A stretch of 64,000 bases of DNA from NCBI RefSeq assembly GCF_013820765.1, contig NZ_JABJVM010000013.1, positions 20,637 through 84,636 of the forward strand, given 5' to 3'. This DNA is from Paenilisteria rustica (GTDB lineage: Bacteria > Bacillota > Bacilli > Lactobacillales > Listeriaceae). A program made the translations under genes and the position numbers. Positions 36,849 to 46,537 of this stretch are shown here, in pieces. How positions within the stretch are numbered: the first letter of the stretch is position 1; every line of letters starts with the position of its first letter. The notes below the pieces were generated by a model. It made no database searches and was not told the origin of the DNA. It worked only from the letters and a program-made list of their open reading frames with translations.

Positions 36849-37646
36849 ATGAGTATTTGGGAAAAAGATAGTGACAATCCGAGCCGATTGACACAAAAAA
36901 ATATTGAATTGGCAGAAAAAACATTTGGTGTCACATTACCCAAGAGCTATCTTAAGGTATTGAAAAAACAAAATGGTGGTTATCTAAAAACGGATGCCGT
37001 TCACGTTGACTTTGTTAATGATGATGGTGAGGGTTTTATCTTACTTGACTCGTTATACGGAATTGAACCAGATGAAGGTATACTGGAAACAGAATATCTT
37101 AAAGAAGAGTGGGAAATTACGAAAGATAATATCATTCTGATTGCGGGAGATGGGCATTCTTTTATAGCATTAGATTATGAAATGAACCCATCAGCGCCTG
37201 AAATTATATATATAGATACAGAACGCGGTGATGCGCACAAAATTTGTGATGACTTTGATAGCTTGATGGACTTGATGTTTACGGTGGAAGACGACGATGA
37301 TGAAGAACATGATGACATTCATATACCCACTCATGAAGAAATAAAAGCATGGGCTAGCTCAACAAACATGAATGAAGTAGCTAATGGTGTCTACACGTGG
37401 ATTCAAGATTTTTCTATGGTAAAAGAAGACAACTTGTTGTATGAGGCCTTCGCTAAAGTTTTCGACCAAGGAACAGAGCAGCAAAAAATTACTATTGCGG
37501 ATGCGATGAGAACAGAGATAGAAAATGAAACGATTACAAACCAAACTTTGATAGATATCTGCCTAACTTTACTAAGAAAAGAAGTCGGTTTAGATTTTAA
37601 AATATACAAAGAAATGATTGAAGAAAACTTAGCTGACAAAAGATAA
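36849..37646 (+). CDS. SMI1/KNR4 family immunity protein
   Basis: 265 residues. The SMI1/KNR4 domain (about 12-145) has LPKSYLKVLKKQNGGYL, GIEPDEGILE and FIALDYEMNPSAPEIIYID. An acidic stretch (near 148-160) leads to a C-terminal helical domain (about 165-265). Such proteins block partner nuclease toxins. AAGGAGG is the ribosome site. It remains intact although the toxin gene is truncated. Confidence 0.87.
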   Translation: MSIWEKDSDNPSRLTQKNIELAEKTFGVTLPKSYLKVLKKQNGGYLKTDAVHVDFVNDDGEGFILLDSLYGIEPDEGILETEYLKEEWEITKDNIILIAGDGHSFIALDYEMNPSAPEIIYIDTERGDAHKICDDFDSLMDLMFTVEDDDDEEHDDIHIPTHEEIKAWASSTNMNEVANGVYTWIQDFSMVKEDNLLYEAFAKVFDQGTEQQKITIADAMRTEIENETITNQTLIDICLTLLRKEVGLDFKIYKEMIEENLADKR

Positions 37647-37686
37647 GTTTAAAGTTAAATAGGCTAATCATGTAAGATTACGAGAG

Positions 37687-37715
37687 CGTGTCATGAAAAT
37701 GGCACGTTTCTTTTT
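37687..37715 (+). terminator. Terminator of the immunity gene
   Basis: CGTGTCAT pairs with ATGGCACG around a GAAA tetraloop, then a T run that leads into the IS end. Confidence 0.82.
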
Positions 37716-37717
37716 AA

Positions 37718-38413
37718 GGCTCTATGTCAATTGTTGGGGTGAAATATCGAGGTGCGAGCTAGGGAGTCAATAGCTCGTGCCTTTTCTTAAACTACAGAGA
37801 TGTCAAAATCTTTGATAAAGTGTTGTGCTAGTATTTTGGTTCGGAACCTTTCGAAGCATTGAAAGCCATAAGCACCACGTTTTAAAACTTTGGTTAATGC
37901 CTAATAAATATAGTGGGAAAAATGAAAAGAATCAGCAATAATCAATGGGTTGCCAAGGGCTTTTTGAACGGAGCTTTTAAATGTGGAGCTTAGATCCATA
38001 ATCACGATTTCTACTTGTTGTCAGCGTTCTCTGAGATAGCGTCGTTTCCAATAATGAATATAGACCCGTTTCTCGGCCATTTTAAGGTGTTGAAACAAGT
38101 GAGTACGATAATCTCTCATACGATTTATACCGGTTTGACAATGAGGGCACGTATGTTTCTTTCGTTTTAATTGAATATGAAGATGGCAGGTATCTTTCTC
38201 TATGGAATGTTTGATGAGCTGGACGTTTTTATTTTCTAAACCCATGAGTTGTATGATAAAATGGTCTGGCATGGTAATATCGCTCCTTTGGATTGGGTTT
38301 CGTCACTTTTATCTTAACGGATGTTGATATTACTGTGTATTTTTTTGCCTTAAAACAAGAACAAAAAAATGTTGAGGCAGATTAATTTCTACCCCAACAT
38401 TTATTATAGAACC
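37718..38413 (-). mobile_element. Decayed ISL3-family insertion sequence
   Basis: Left end GGCTCTATGTCAATTGTTGG (37718 on) and right end, read on the minus strand, GGTTCTATAATAAATGTTGG (from 38413) form imperfect inverted repeats. The element is about 700 bp, half of a normal ISL3. A hairpin at 37751-37781 lies near its right transposase end. TTTTTAA occurs near both outer borders, but no clean target duplication is seen. The 5' end matches the element entering at 63877. Confidence 0.85.
37787..38272 (-). pseudogene. ISL3 transposase remnant
   Basis: It begins with an intact start (MPDHFIIQLMGLENKNV) and the zinc-binding N terminus CPHCQTG. An in-frame TGA occurs after YLRER, and the sequence then jumps to VEIVIMDLSSTFKSSV, so the middle (about 250 residues) is deleted. 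A second stop follows near HYIY. The C-terminal AYGFQCFERFR matches ISL3 proteins. Not functional. Confidence 0.88.
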
Positions 38414-38418
38414 CGTTT

Positions 38419-39099
38419 TTAATAGACGTCTTTCCAGTTTCGAGCCAACAAATAGCGGTGGCATGCCTGACTGTATAGTAGGAATAGGGCGCTCCCGCAA
38501 AGAACTGCGGTGCTGCCAAGTAGGAATCCGGCGGTGACATCTGATGGGTAGTGAACGCCAAGATAGACGCGAGTGTACATGATTGTTAAAATGATTGCTA
38601 GGGCGACGAGCCCAATCAGGATGCGTTGCCATAATTTTGATACGGCAAGGATAAGTAAAGCTGCGATCATGCCGTAAAACGCTGTCGAACCTGTGGCGTG
38701 ACCACTTGGAAAGCTGTAACCGCCTTGGGAAATAAGCATGTCACTCGGGCGTGGACGGGCGATGATTTGTTTAATAATCCAGGGCAAAAGCGCGCCGCCA
38801 ACCAAAACAACGCCGCCAAACCAAATGGCAATGGTATAGCGTTTCAAAAGCAGGAGAATCACGAGAAGGACAACCGTCATCATCACAATCGCTGCAACCC
38901 CGCCAAAATTGGTAATAAAAGCAATGATATCTGTCTTGCTTGCTGTAATATTAACGCGGATAATATCAATCCAGTAGTTGTCGAAAGTCTGAATAAAGGG
39001 TGCATTCGTTGCGACACCAATCATCATCAGGATAAAGCCAATCGCCGTAATCGCGCTAAGCACAAATAAAATACTGGCGTTTCTTTTCGTGTTCGTCAT
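38419..39099 (-). CDS. PAP2 family lipid phosphatase
   Basis: 226 residues, six membrane segments. The three PAP2 motifs are KQIIARPRPSD, SFPSGHATGS and TRVYLGVHYPSDV. Likely substrates are undecaprenyl-diphosphate or phosphatidyl lipids; which one cannot be told. The start overlaps the esterase stop in an ATGA, so they form one operon. The gene ends next to the IS. Confidence 0.9.
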   Translation of the reverse strand: MTNTKRNASILFVLSAITAIGFILMMIGVATNAPFIQTFDNYWIDIIRVNITASKTDIIAFITNFGGVAAIVMMTVVLLVILLLLKRYTIAIWFGGVVLVGGALLPWIIKQIIARPRPSDMLISQGGYSFPSGHATGSTAFYGMIAALLILAVSKLWQRILIGLVALAIILTIMYTRVYLGVHYPSDVTAGFLLGSTAVLCGSALFLLYSQACHRYLLARNWKDVY

Positions 39100-39845
39100 G
39101 CAAAATCTCCTTTTTGATCAATCCAGTTGAGTACGGTCTGAATTTCGCGATCCCAGTATTCCCAGTCATGTTCACCAGGTGATTCTTGATAGGTGTACGG
39201 TAAATCTGTTTGCTCGATGTGGGCTTTGAAACCGAGGTTGTTTTCATATAGAAAGTCCTCCGTGCCGCAAAGCTGTAAAACGCGCGGTTTGGCTGTGATT
39301 TTTCCTAATAAAGTGAGCAAATCGTTGTCGGAACCGCGGTGGGATTCGATGTCGCCAAATGTTGCTTGCATCTCTGCTTCGCCTTCTGGTCTGGCTTCGC
39401 GTAATGCCACAATGTCCAGTGCACCAGAGAGTGATGCCATTCCGGCGAATTTTTCGGGATAATGCAAGGCCCATTTGAACGCGCCGTAACCGCCCATGGA
39501 TAGGCCTGCGACGTATGTATTTTCGGGTTCCGTAGGGAGTTTGAACCAGCTGTGGACAAGGCGTGGCAATTCCTCACTCAGGAATGTCCAGTACCGATTT
39601 CCAGTCTGCATATCTGTATAAAAACTGCGATGAACTTGTGGCATCACAATCGCAATATTACGATTCTCCGCATAGCGAACGAGCGAGGAGTTGGTCAGCC
39701 AAGCGGTGTCATCGTCGGATAAACCGTGTAATAAGTACAGCAAACGCATGGGCTTGTCGGTATCGATGATGTCAGGAATAAACACCTGAAGCGAGGTTCT
39801 TAGTTGCAAGGATTGTGATGCGAAATGTGTTGAAAAAATAGCCAT
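39096..39845 (-). CDS. Esterase-D/FrmB-like alpha/beta hydrolase
   Basis: 249 residues. The nucleophile elbow is GLSMGGYG (S116) and the oxyanion region is LLYLLHGLSDDDTAW. The acid and His are in LCGTEDFLYE and SPGEHDWEYWD. Cytosolic, as no signal is seen. The minus-strand ribosome site is AAAGGAGG. Substrate unknown; family members split acetyl or S-formylglutathione-type esters. Confidence 0.88.
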   Translation of the reverse strand: MAIFSTHFASQSLQLRTSLQVFIPDIIDTDKPMRLLYLLHGLSDDDTAWLTNSSLVRYAENRNIAIVMPQVHRSFYTDMQTGNRYWTFLSEELPRLVHSWFKLPTEPENTYVAGLSMGGYGAFKWALHYPEKFAGMASLSGALDIVALREARPEGEAEMQATFGDIESHRGSDNDLLTLLGKITAKPRVLQLCGTEDFLYENNLGFKAHIEQTDLPYTYQESPGEHDWEYWDREIQTVLNWIDQKGDFA

Positions 39846-39882
39846 GATTTAGGTTCCTCCTTTTGTAATGGAAAGTATTATT

Positions 39883-39888
39883 AGTATA
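39883..39888 (-). promoter_or_regulatory. -10 box (TATACT) of the esterase-PAP2 operon
   Basis: On the minus strand TATACT about 38 bp before the esterase start. The -35 is poor. Confidence 0.4.
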
Positions 39889-40026
39889 ACATAGTGGGGA
39901 ATTTGTTGGATAGATTGCTATCGTTTTCATTCTAAATTAGGCTTTTTTTAAACTTAAGAATTACATAATAATTAGGTAAGTTATATAAAACTTCTTTTTT
40001 GTATGATAGGTGGGTAAGATAATATC

Positions 40027-40052
40027 GTTTTCCAACGTGTAAATCAGGGAAT
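40027..40052 (+). promoter_or_regulatory. SigB-type promoter of the msrAB operon
   Basis: GTTTTC (40027-40032), a 14-bp spacer and GGGAAT (40047-40052). This fits SigB consensus as well as the known rsbV promoter here. It is 45 bp before the msrAB start. The rest of the 251-bp gap holds the leftward esterase promoter and no other gene. Confidence 0.78.
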
Positions 40053-40096
40053 TAGATATTATTAGCAGACTATTGTATTATTTGGAGGCGGACTAT

Positions 40097-41224
40097 ATGA
40101 AAAAATGGTTGAGAAATACGCTTATTGTAATCGCTGCAATTGGGGTGGCGTGGGGCGTTTATGCGTATGTTTCGCATCAGGATGCAAAGTCGCATGGTAG
40201 CGATAATCTAGCGTATCAAAATGTGGGTGATGATGGATCGGGGCAAGAGGTCGCGATTTTTGCGGGTGGCTGTTTTTGGTGCATGGAGCCGCCATTTGAG
40301 AAGTTAAAAGGGGTCAACGATGTGATCTCGGGGTATACGGGGGGCACGACGCGGAATCCGACGTATGATGAAGTTTCGAGTGGGAATACCGGGCATCAGG
40401 AAGCTGTGATGATAAAATTTGATCCGAAGTTGATTTCGTATGAGCAGTTGCTGGACGTATTTTGGCATCAGATTGACCCGACGGATGCCGAGGGCCAGTT
40501 TGTCGATCGTGGAACGCAGTACGGTGCGGGGATTTTTTATGTGAATGCGGAGCAGAAGAAGGAAGCGGAAGCCTCTAAAAAAGCGTTGGCAGAAACGAAT
40601 CGGTTTAGCAAGGTTGTGACGCCGATTAAGGCATCAAGCAACTTTTATGAAGCGGAAACGTATCATCAAGATTACTATAAGAAAAATCCGAAACGGTACG
40701 AGTATTATCGGAATGGCTCGGGGCGTGATGATTTCTTGAATAAGCATTGGGGCAAGGACAAGGCGGTAGATTTGCCGAGTTACCCAGCGAGCTATTCGCA
40801 GGCTGATATCAAGGCGGAGTTGACGGACGAGCAGTACCGGGTGACGCAGGAAAGTCAAACAGAGACGGCTTTCCAAAATAAATATGATGCGAATAAGGCG
40901 GAAGGAATTTATGTAGATTTGGTTTCGGGTGAGCCGCTGTTTAGTTCGACGGATAAATTCGATTCGGGTACGGGTTGGCCGAGTTTTACCAAGCCGCTAG
41001 TGCCGAATAATGTCTATGAAAAAGAGGATAATTTCTTGGTGACAAAGCGGACGGAGATTAGGAGTAAGCACGCGGATTCGCATTTGGGACATGTTTTTTC
41101 GGATGGGCCACAGCCAACGCATTTGCGGTATTGCATGAATTCGGCGGCGCTCAATTTTATTCCGAGGGCACAGATGAAGGAGAAGGGGTACGGGGATTTC
41201 TTGTATCTATTTGAGAAAAAATAA
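40097..41224 (+). CDS. msrAB: Membrane-anchored methionine sulfoxide reductase MsrA/MsrB fusion
   Basis: 375 residues. An N-terminal membrane anchor (residues 5-25) places the enzyme outside the membrane. The MsrA domain (about 50-205) has the catalytic C59 in FAGGCFWC. The MsrB domain (about 235-370) has GTGWPSF and the catalytic C346 in [11 protein letters not shown]. The usual MsrB zinc cysteines are absent ([11 protein letters not shown]). It repairs oxidised methionine in surface proteins. The start at 40097 has TGGAGGCGG upstream. It has a SigB promoter and heads a long operon. Confidence 0.93.
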   Translation: MKKWLRNTLIVIAAIGVAWGVYAYVSHQDAKSHGSDNLAYQNVGDDGSGQEVAIFAGGCFWCMEPPFEKLKGVNDVISGYTGGTTRNPTYDEVSSGNTGHQEAVMIKFDPKLISYEQLLDVFWHQIDPTDAEGQFVDRGTQYGAGIFYVNAEQKKEAEASKKALAETNRFSKVVTPIKASSNFYEAETYHQDYYKKNPKRYEYYRNGSGRDDFLNKHWGKDKAVDLPSYPASYSQADIKAELTDEQYRVTQESQTETAFQNKYDANKAEGIYVDLVSGEPLFSSTDKFDSGTGWPSFTKPLVPNNVYEKEDNFLVTKRTEIRSKHADSHLGHVFSDGPQPTHLRYCMNSAALNFIPRAQMKEKGYGDFLYLFEKK

Positions 41225-41242
41225 ACGTGAGGTGAGGCGCGG

Positions 41243-41932
41243 ATGAACACGATTTTACTGGTGGATGATGAGGAGACAATAGTTGATGTGTGTCGGCGCT
41301 ATTTGGAGAAGGAAGGCTTTCGTGTTTTAACGGCAAAAAATGGCGAAGAGGCGCTTGTGATGTATGATGCGCAACGTGTCGATTTGATGGTCGTGGATAT
41401 TATGATGCCGAAAATGGACGGGCATGCGTTTATTATGGAGGTGCAGGAGCGCGGAAAGGATACGCCGTTTTTGTATTTGAGTGCTTTAACGCAGGAGAAG
41501 GAGCGGTTGTACGGTTTGACGCTCGGTGCGGATGATTATATGTCGAAACCATTTAGCCCACGTGAGTTGGTGCTTCGGGTGAAAAATATTTTGCGGCGGT
41601 CGCGGCAATTTGTGGAACCGGAGACGCTGACACATGGACCACTTTTTCTGGATAAGGCGAAACGATTGGCGTCGGTTTCTGGGCAGGAATTGGAGCTGAC
41701 GATTAAGGAATTCGATTTGTTGTGGCTTCTAGCGAGTGAGAATAAACGGGTTTTCTCAAAATCGGAATTGCTGGAGCGTGTTTGGGGCTACGAGTACGAT
41801 GGGGATGCGAATACAATTAATGTGCACATCCATCATTTACGGGAGAAGTTGCAGGTGAACGGCGAGGCACCAGTTTTTATTAAGACTGTTTGGGGTCTTG
41901 GCTACAAGTTCGAGTTGGTGATGGAATCATGA
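41243..41932 (+). CDS. OmpR-family response regulator
   Basis: 229 residues. The receiver domain has acidic D8/D9 and phospho-acceptor D52 in MVVDIMMPKMDG, with LGADDYMSKPF. The C-terminal winged HTH (about 130-228) shows SELLERVWGYEYDGDANTIN. Partner kinase overlaps its stop in an ATGA. It is probably an autoregulator of the msrAB-ynj operon. Confidence 0.93.
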   Translation: MNTILLVDDEETIVDVCRRYLEKEGFRVLTAKNGEEALVMYDAQRVDLMVVDIMMPKMDGHAFIMEVQERGKDTPFLYLSALTQEKERLYGLTLGADDYMSKPFSPRELVLRVKNILRRSRQFVEPETLTHGPLFLDKAKRLASVSGQELELTIKEFDLLWLLASENKRVFSKSELLERVWGYEYDGDANTINVHIHHLREKLQVNGEAPVFIKTVWGLGYKFELVMES

Positions 41933-42978
41933 AATTACGGACGCTTATTTTACTTTCTTATGGGATTGGCGTGATTATTGTAACGGTTGTGCTGGGCTTT
42001 AGCGCGTATCGGATGATTTTTAACACGCAATTCGTGATTTTTACGATTTTGATTACGCTTGGTGCGAGTACGCTTGCTTTTGTGATTAATTATTTGTTGA
42101 TGCGGCCGGCACTTCGGTCGATTGATAAATTGGGAAAGGAAAGTCGCAAAATCGCGCAAGGTGAGTTTTCTGGGAAGGTCGAGGTGACGGGACCACTCGA
42201 AACACGGATGCTGGCGGAGGATTTCAATGAGATGTCGGAGCGGTTAGACGAGATGTTTCGGCAGATTAAGGACGGAGAACTGGAGCGAAATGAGTTGATT
42301 GCGAATTTGTCGCATGATATTAAGACACCTATTGCATCGATTCGGTCGTTTTCGGAGGCACTTTTAGATGGAATGATTGCGACGGATGCGGAGCGGCAGC
42401 AGTATTTGCGGACGATTCAGCGGGAAACGATGCGATTGACGGATTTGGTTGATGAGTTGATGGATGTCGCGGCGATTGATAAGAAAGAGCCAGTTTTGGA
42501 GCGGACGCGGATTTGGTTGGATCAGTTGCTGGTTGATGTTTTGGAGGCTTTTGATGTGCAGTTGAAGCGAGAGCATCGGGATGTGCATGTGGCGATTGCG
42601 CCGGACTGCCAGTTTGTGTATGCGGATCAGAAGTTTGTGACGCGGATTTTGTATAATTTGCTGGAGAATGCGTTGAAGTTTTCGGATGTGGGAACGGCGA
42701 TTGAGATTAATGTGAGGCGGACGGAAGATGCTATTTTGTTTCGGGTGCAGGATCACGGACAGGGAATTTCAGCGGCGGAGCAGGAGCGGATTTTTGAGCG
42801 GTTGTATCGTGTGGAGAAATCGCGGAATTTGGCGCATGGTGGCTCGGGACTTGGGCTTCATATTGCAAAAAATTTAGCGGAGTTACACGGTGGTTCGCTG
42901 TGTGTGGAGAGCGAGCTCAATGTTGGTAGTACGTTTATTTTGGCGATACCGATTTGGAAAGAAGGGGAACTGGGATGA
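41929..42978 (+). CDS. HAMP-type sensor histidine kinase
   Basis: 349 residues. Two membrane segments (about 5-27 and 35-57) with a very short extracytoplasmic loop suggest intramembrane sensing. HAMP follows (about 58-112), the phospho-acceptor H129 is in NLSHDIKTPIA, the N box is LLENALKFSD, and the G box is GGSGLGLHIAKNLAELHGG. The start at 41929 overlaps the regulator stop. A longer frame from 41890 would read into the regulator. Confidence 0.92.
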   Translation: MKLRTLILLSYGIGVIIVTVVLGFSAYRMIFNTQFVIFTILITLGASTLAFVINYLLMRPALRSIDKLGKESRKIAQGEFSGKVEVTGPLETRMLAEDFNEMSERLDEMFRQIKDGELERNELIANLSHDIKTPIASIRSFSEALLDGMIATDAERQQYLRTIQRETMRLTDLVDELMDVAAIDKKEPVLERTRIWLDQLLVDVLEAFDVQLKREHRDVHVAIAPDCQFVYADQKFVTRILYNLLENALKFSDVGTAIEINVRRTEDAILFRVQDHGQGISAAEQERIFERLYRVEKSRNLAHGGSGLGLHIAKNLAELHGGSLCVESELNVGSTFILAIPIWKEGELG

Positions 42979-44165
42979 AGCGATTTGGCTTAATGGCAAT
43001 GCTTGGATTATTGTTCGTTTTGGCGGCGTGCGGGAATAATAGCTCGTCGGATAGCGTGAAGGGCCAGGATTTTGCGCAGTTGGAAAAGGACGCGAAAGGT
43101 CAGACGGTGAATTTCTACATGTGGGGCGGGGATAAGAATATTAACGCCTACATCGACGATTTTGTGGCGCCGAAACTGAAAAAAGAGCAGGATATTACGC
43201 TGAAACGGGTGCCAATGGATACGGAGAAATTTATTCAGAAACTGAGCAGTGAGAAACAGGCTGGGAAGAAAAATGGTAGCGTGGATGTGGTTTGGATTAA
43301 TGGTCAGAATTTCAAAACGGCAAAGGATGGCGGGCTGCTTTACGGTGAAATTACCGATCAGATTCCAAATGTAGCGAAGTTTGTCGATCCACTTTTGACG
43401 GAAAAGGATGCGGGAAATGCGATCGATAAAATGGAAGCACCATGGGGAAAAACGTCTTTTGTGTTCCAATATAATGCGGACAAAGTTTCGAAACCACCGC
43501 TTAATTTGGCGGAATTGACGGCTTGGGTGAAGGCAAATCCTGGACGGTTTACGTATCCGGATGTGGCAGATTTCACCGGAGATGCGTTTGTTAGGCAAGT
43601 GATTTACGCGCAAAATCCGGGGAAGGAATTCACCGAGGCTCCGACAAAAGCGGATCGTGAGAAGGCGTATGCGTATTTAGAATCGATTGGACCGTATTTG
43701 TGGCGTGATGGGAAAACATATCCGAAAACGTTGCAGGAGCTAGATCAGTTGTACGCGCAAGGTCAGATTGATTTCACGATGGGCTTTAATGAGCGTCGTG
43801 CCTTGCCATTTATAAAAGATGGCACGTTTCCAGCTTCGACGCGGACTTTTTCGCTTGATAATGGGGCTTTGACGAATGCGCATTATCTTTCGGTGGCTTT
43901 TAATACGCAACAACCAGCGGCATCTCTTGTCGTGATTAATTATTTATTGTCGGAAGAAGCGCAAGCCGAGAAATTGAAAACATCGGTGTGGGGCGATGGA
44001 ACGACGCTACTTACGAATAAAATGACGAAGGACTGGCAGGCGAAATTTGACGCGGCAGGTGAGACGGGGGATCAGTTTTATAATGACTGGCAGGCGTTGA
44101 ATGAGTTCCCGGATACGACCGCAGAAGCGATTCAGAAAGAATGGAGCAATTATGTCTATCCGTAA
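42975..44165 (+). CDS. ynjB: ABC transporter substrate-binding lipoprotein, YnjB-like (COG4134)
   Basis: 396 residues. The lipobox is LFVLAAC (Cys near 19). A two-lobe binding protein with VDVVWINGQNFKTAKDGGLLYG, APWGKTSFVFQYNAD and MGFNERRALPF follows, matching the YnjB type. Substrate unknown. The start at 42975 overlaps the kinase stop. The permeases and ATPase follow in order, as in E. coli ynjBCD. Confidence 0.86.
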   Translation: MKRFGLMAMLGLLFVLAACGNNSSSDSVKGQDFAQLEKDAKGQTVNFYMWGGDKNINAYIDDFVAPKLKKEQDITLKRVPMDTEKFIQKLSSEKQAGKKNGSVDVVWINGQNFKTAKDGGLLYGEITDQIPNVAKFVDPLLTEKDAGNAIDKMEAPWGKTSFVFQYNADKVSKPPLNLAELTAWVKANPGRFTYPDVADFTGDAFVRQVIYAQNPGKEFTEAPTKADREKAYAYLESIGPYLWRDGKTYPKTLQELDQLYAQGQIDFTMGFNERRALPFIKDGTFPASTRTFSLDNGALTNAHYLSVAFNTQQPAASLVVINYLLSEEAQAEKLKTSVWGDGTTLLTNKMTKDWQAKFDAAGETGDQFYNDWQALNEFPDTTAEAIQKEWSNYVYP

Positions 44166-44955
44166 AGGCGTGGCTTGGCTAATTCCGGTGTTGCTTGGCG
44201 CGGTTAGTTTGATGGCAATTGTGTTGCTCGTTTGGAAAATGCGATTTTTAGGGGCAAATTGGGATGGAATTGTGGAAGTAAGCCGTCAAAAGCGGATTTT
44301 CACAAGTGTTTTGTATTCGTTGGGTGTGAGTGTGATTGCAACAGTTTTATCGATTGGACTGGGTGTTTTAATTGTGCGACAAATATTGCTTAAACCTAAA
44401 GTGATGCGATCCGTGGCACGTTTAAACACGAGTTTCTATTATCCGCATTTTGTTGTAGCGCTCTATGTATATCTCGTTTTTGCGTTCATTTATCCGTATA
44501 TCGGCGAATATTATAAAATTTACGGGACTCTGGAGATTTTGATCGCGTATTTGTTGAAAGAAGTACCGTTTGTTGTTTTTTATCTGATGACGACGTACCG
44601 AAAAATCGATTTTGCAGAGGTGGAATTGGTGCGATTGTCTGGCGGTGGGACGTGGCGCGTTTTTGCGACTGTTGAATTTCCAAAAATAGCGCCACAAATG
44701 GCAGAACTCATAATTATTTTGTTGGCTTTTATTTGGACGGCATATGAAATCCCAAGCTTGGTGGGAAACAGTTTTCCGGCGTTTCTAGGTGTGGTATTTT
44801 ATCAGGGATATTATGCGACGGATGTGAGTGTGCAAGTGGCGACGATGTTTTGGATGGTTGTGGTGTCTGTGTTCTTGCTGTTGTTGGCGTTTGTTCTATT
44901 CGCTTCGGTGCAACGATATCGGGGCTTTTTGCGTAAAGGAAGTGGGCAATTATGA
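44152..44955 (+). CDS. ABC transporter permease, N-terminal half of YnjC
   Basis: 267 residues, six or seven membrane segments. The EAA-like loop RKIDFAEVELVRLSGGGTWR is present. E. coli YnjC is a single fused protein of about twice this length; here two separate genes share the job. GGAG lies 6 bp before ATG 44152, inside the end of the substrate-binding gene. A 4-bp ATGA overlap joins it to the second permease. Confidence 0.83.
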   Translation: MSIRKGVAWLIPVLLGAVSLMAIVLLVWKMRFLGANWDGIVEVSRQKRIFTSVLYSLGVSVIATVLSIGLGVLIVRQILLKPKVMRSVARLNTSFYYPHFVVALYVYLVFAFIYPYIGEYYKIYGTLEILIAYLLKEVPFVVFYLMTTYRKIDFAEVELVRLSGGGTWRVFATVEFPKIAPQMAELIIILLAFIWTAYEIPSLVGNSFPAFLGVVFYQGYYATDVSVQVATMFWMVVVSVFLLLLAFVLFASVQRYRGFLRKGSGQL

Positions 44956-45677
44956 GGCAGTTTATTTACGGACAATATGTGATTATGATTGCTGTTTTTG
45001 GTATCGTTGCTTGGCGTGGCGGGGAAGTTGGTATTTTTGAGGATTCGAATTTCAGGTCGGCGATTGGAACAACGATTATGGTCGCGATTTTTGTTGTGAT
45101 GATTAACTTGCTGGTGGCAAATTATGTGGGGTATTATTTAGCGCGGGCGACGGGGCGGAAATTGGCGTTTTTGGATGTTTGTTTGCAGCTACCCCTGATT
45201 GTGCCGCTCATTGTTATTGCGGCGGGGCTGGATATTTGGTTTATTCGTTTGGATTTGACGGAAACAGTGCTAGGAGTTGTCTTGATTCAACTTTTGCCGA
45301 CGTTACCTTATTCAATTAGGATTGCGCGGAATGCTTATTTGGCGCTTGATCAGGATATTAATCAGTATGTTTATTTGATGGGTGGAACGCGGTTGCGCCT
45401 AGCATTGGACGTCTATTTACCGCTTATGCGTCCGATGAATGAGACGATTTTGTTGTTTTCGGTCGTGATTTCGATTGGGCAGTACGCGATTACATCGATG
45501 ATCGGTGGCGGTATTATTCAGACGGTGGCACTCATTTTATTTCCATACTTCACATCTTCGCAATTGCAAATCGTTGCGGCAGCTGCTTTATTCACGATTT
45601 TCATGGCGTTTGCGATGTTATTTATATTTAGATGGTGCTACAAAGGAATTGTGAAATTGGTTGGGGTGATGGGTTAA
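44952..45677 (+). CDS. ABC transporter permease, C-terminal half of YnjC
   Basis: 241 residues, six membrane segments. The EAA-like loop is NQYVYLMGGTRLRLALDVYLPLM. It starts in an ATGA overlap with the first permease and ends at the ynjD start (1-bp overlap), so both permeases are translated in a coupled way. Confidence 0.83.
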   Translation: MRQFIYGQYVIMIAVFGIVAWRGGEVGIFEDSNFRSAIGTTIMVAIFVVMINLLVANYVGYYLARATGRKLAFLDVCLQLPLIVPLIVIAAGLDIWFIRLDLTETVLGVVLIQLLPTLPYSIRIARNAYLALDQDINQYVYLMGGTRLRLALDVYLPLMRPMNETILLFSVVISIGQYAITSMIGGGIIQTVALILFPYFTSSQLQIVAAAALFTIFMAFAMLFIFRWCYKGIVKLVGVMG

Positions 45678-46537
45678 TGGAGATAATCAGGGCTGAAAAT
45701 ATAACGAAACGCTTTGAAAATGAGACGATTTTGCACGAGGTTAGCTTGACGCTTAGAAGAGGTGAGAAGGTGACTATTCTAGGTGGATCGGGGAGTGGGA
45801 AAACGACATTTTTAAAAGTATTAGCGGGATTATTACCGTTTGATGGTGGTAGTTATCAGAAATCAGGGATTAAAATGGCGTATATCTCTCAAAAACCTGT
45901 GCTATTTTCGCATATGACGGTTTTGGAGAATCTTATTTTTCCACTGAAATGCCAAAAGGTAAAACGGAAAGAACGTGAGGCAATCGGACGCGTTTTCTTG
46001 GAGAAAAGCGAGCTGGCAAAATGGGCCGATGCCTACCCTTTTGAGCTTTCAGGTGGGCAACAGCAACGGGTTTCGGTGGCGCGAGCGCTAATTGGTAATC
46101 CAGATTTACTATTGATGGATGAACCGTTTAGTAGTTTGGATGTGAGGCTCGGACGCGATATGCGGCAGTGGGTTTTTACGCAGATTGAGGAGCGCCAAAT
46201 CGCGGCGGTATTCGTGACGCATCATTATGAAGAGGCTAAAGTTTTCAGTGAGCGCGTTTTGTTGATGGACAATGGGTTACTGAAAGAGGCGACGGAGGCT
46301 GAAATCGATGTTTTTTTCGGAGATGGTCTGTTGTATGAGGATGCCTATTACCCGATTGGTGCTTGGCGGATGGCGGATTTTGGTGTTCCGGTGCGGGTCG
46401 AGCGCCAAGTTATGCTCTATGGGCAGGCCTATTGGTCGGTTATTTTGGAAGACGGGACACAGAAGTTTATTATCGTGGATGAAAATAGAGCGGAAACGGC
46501 TTATATTGCGCCAGTAAGGGGTGAAAAAGATGCTTGA
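45677..46537 (+). CDS. ynjD: ABC transporter ATP-binding protein, YnjD-like
   Basis: 286 residues. Walker A is GGSGSGKTTF, the Q loop is ISQKPVLFSH, the signature is LSGGQQQR, Walker B is LLLMDEPFSSLD, and the H loop is FVTHHYEEA. The C-terminal extension (about 205-286) is longer than in the core fold. The start at 45677 overlaps the permease stop by 1 bp. Confidence 0.9.
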   Translation: MEIIRAENITKRFENETILHEVSLTLRRGEKVTILGGSGSGKTTFLKVLAGLLPFDGGSYQKSGIKMAYISQKPVLFSHMTVLENLIFPLKCQKVKRKEREAIGRVFLEKSELAKWADAYPFELSGGQQQRVSVARALIGNPDLLLMDEPFSSLDVRLGRDMRQWVFTQIEERQIAAVFVTHHYEEAKVFSERVLLMDNGLLKEATEAEIDVFFGDGLLYEDAYYPIGAWRMADFGVPVRVERQVMLYGQAYWSVILEDGTQKFIIVDENRAETAYIAPVRGEKDA

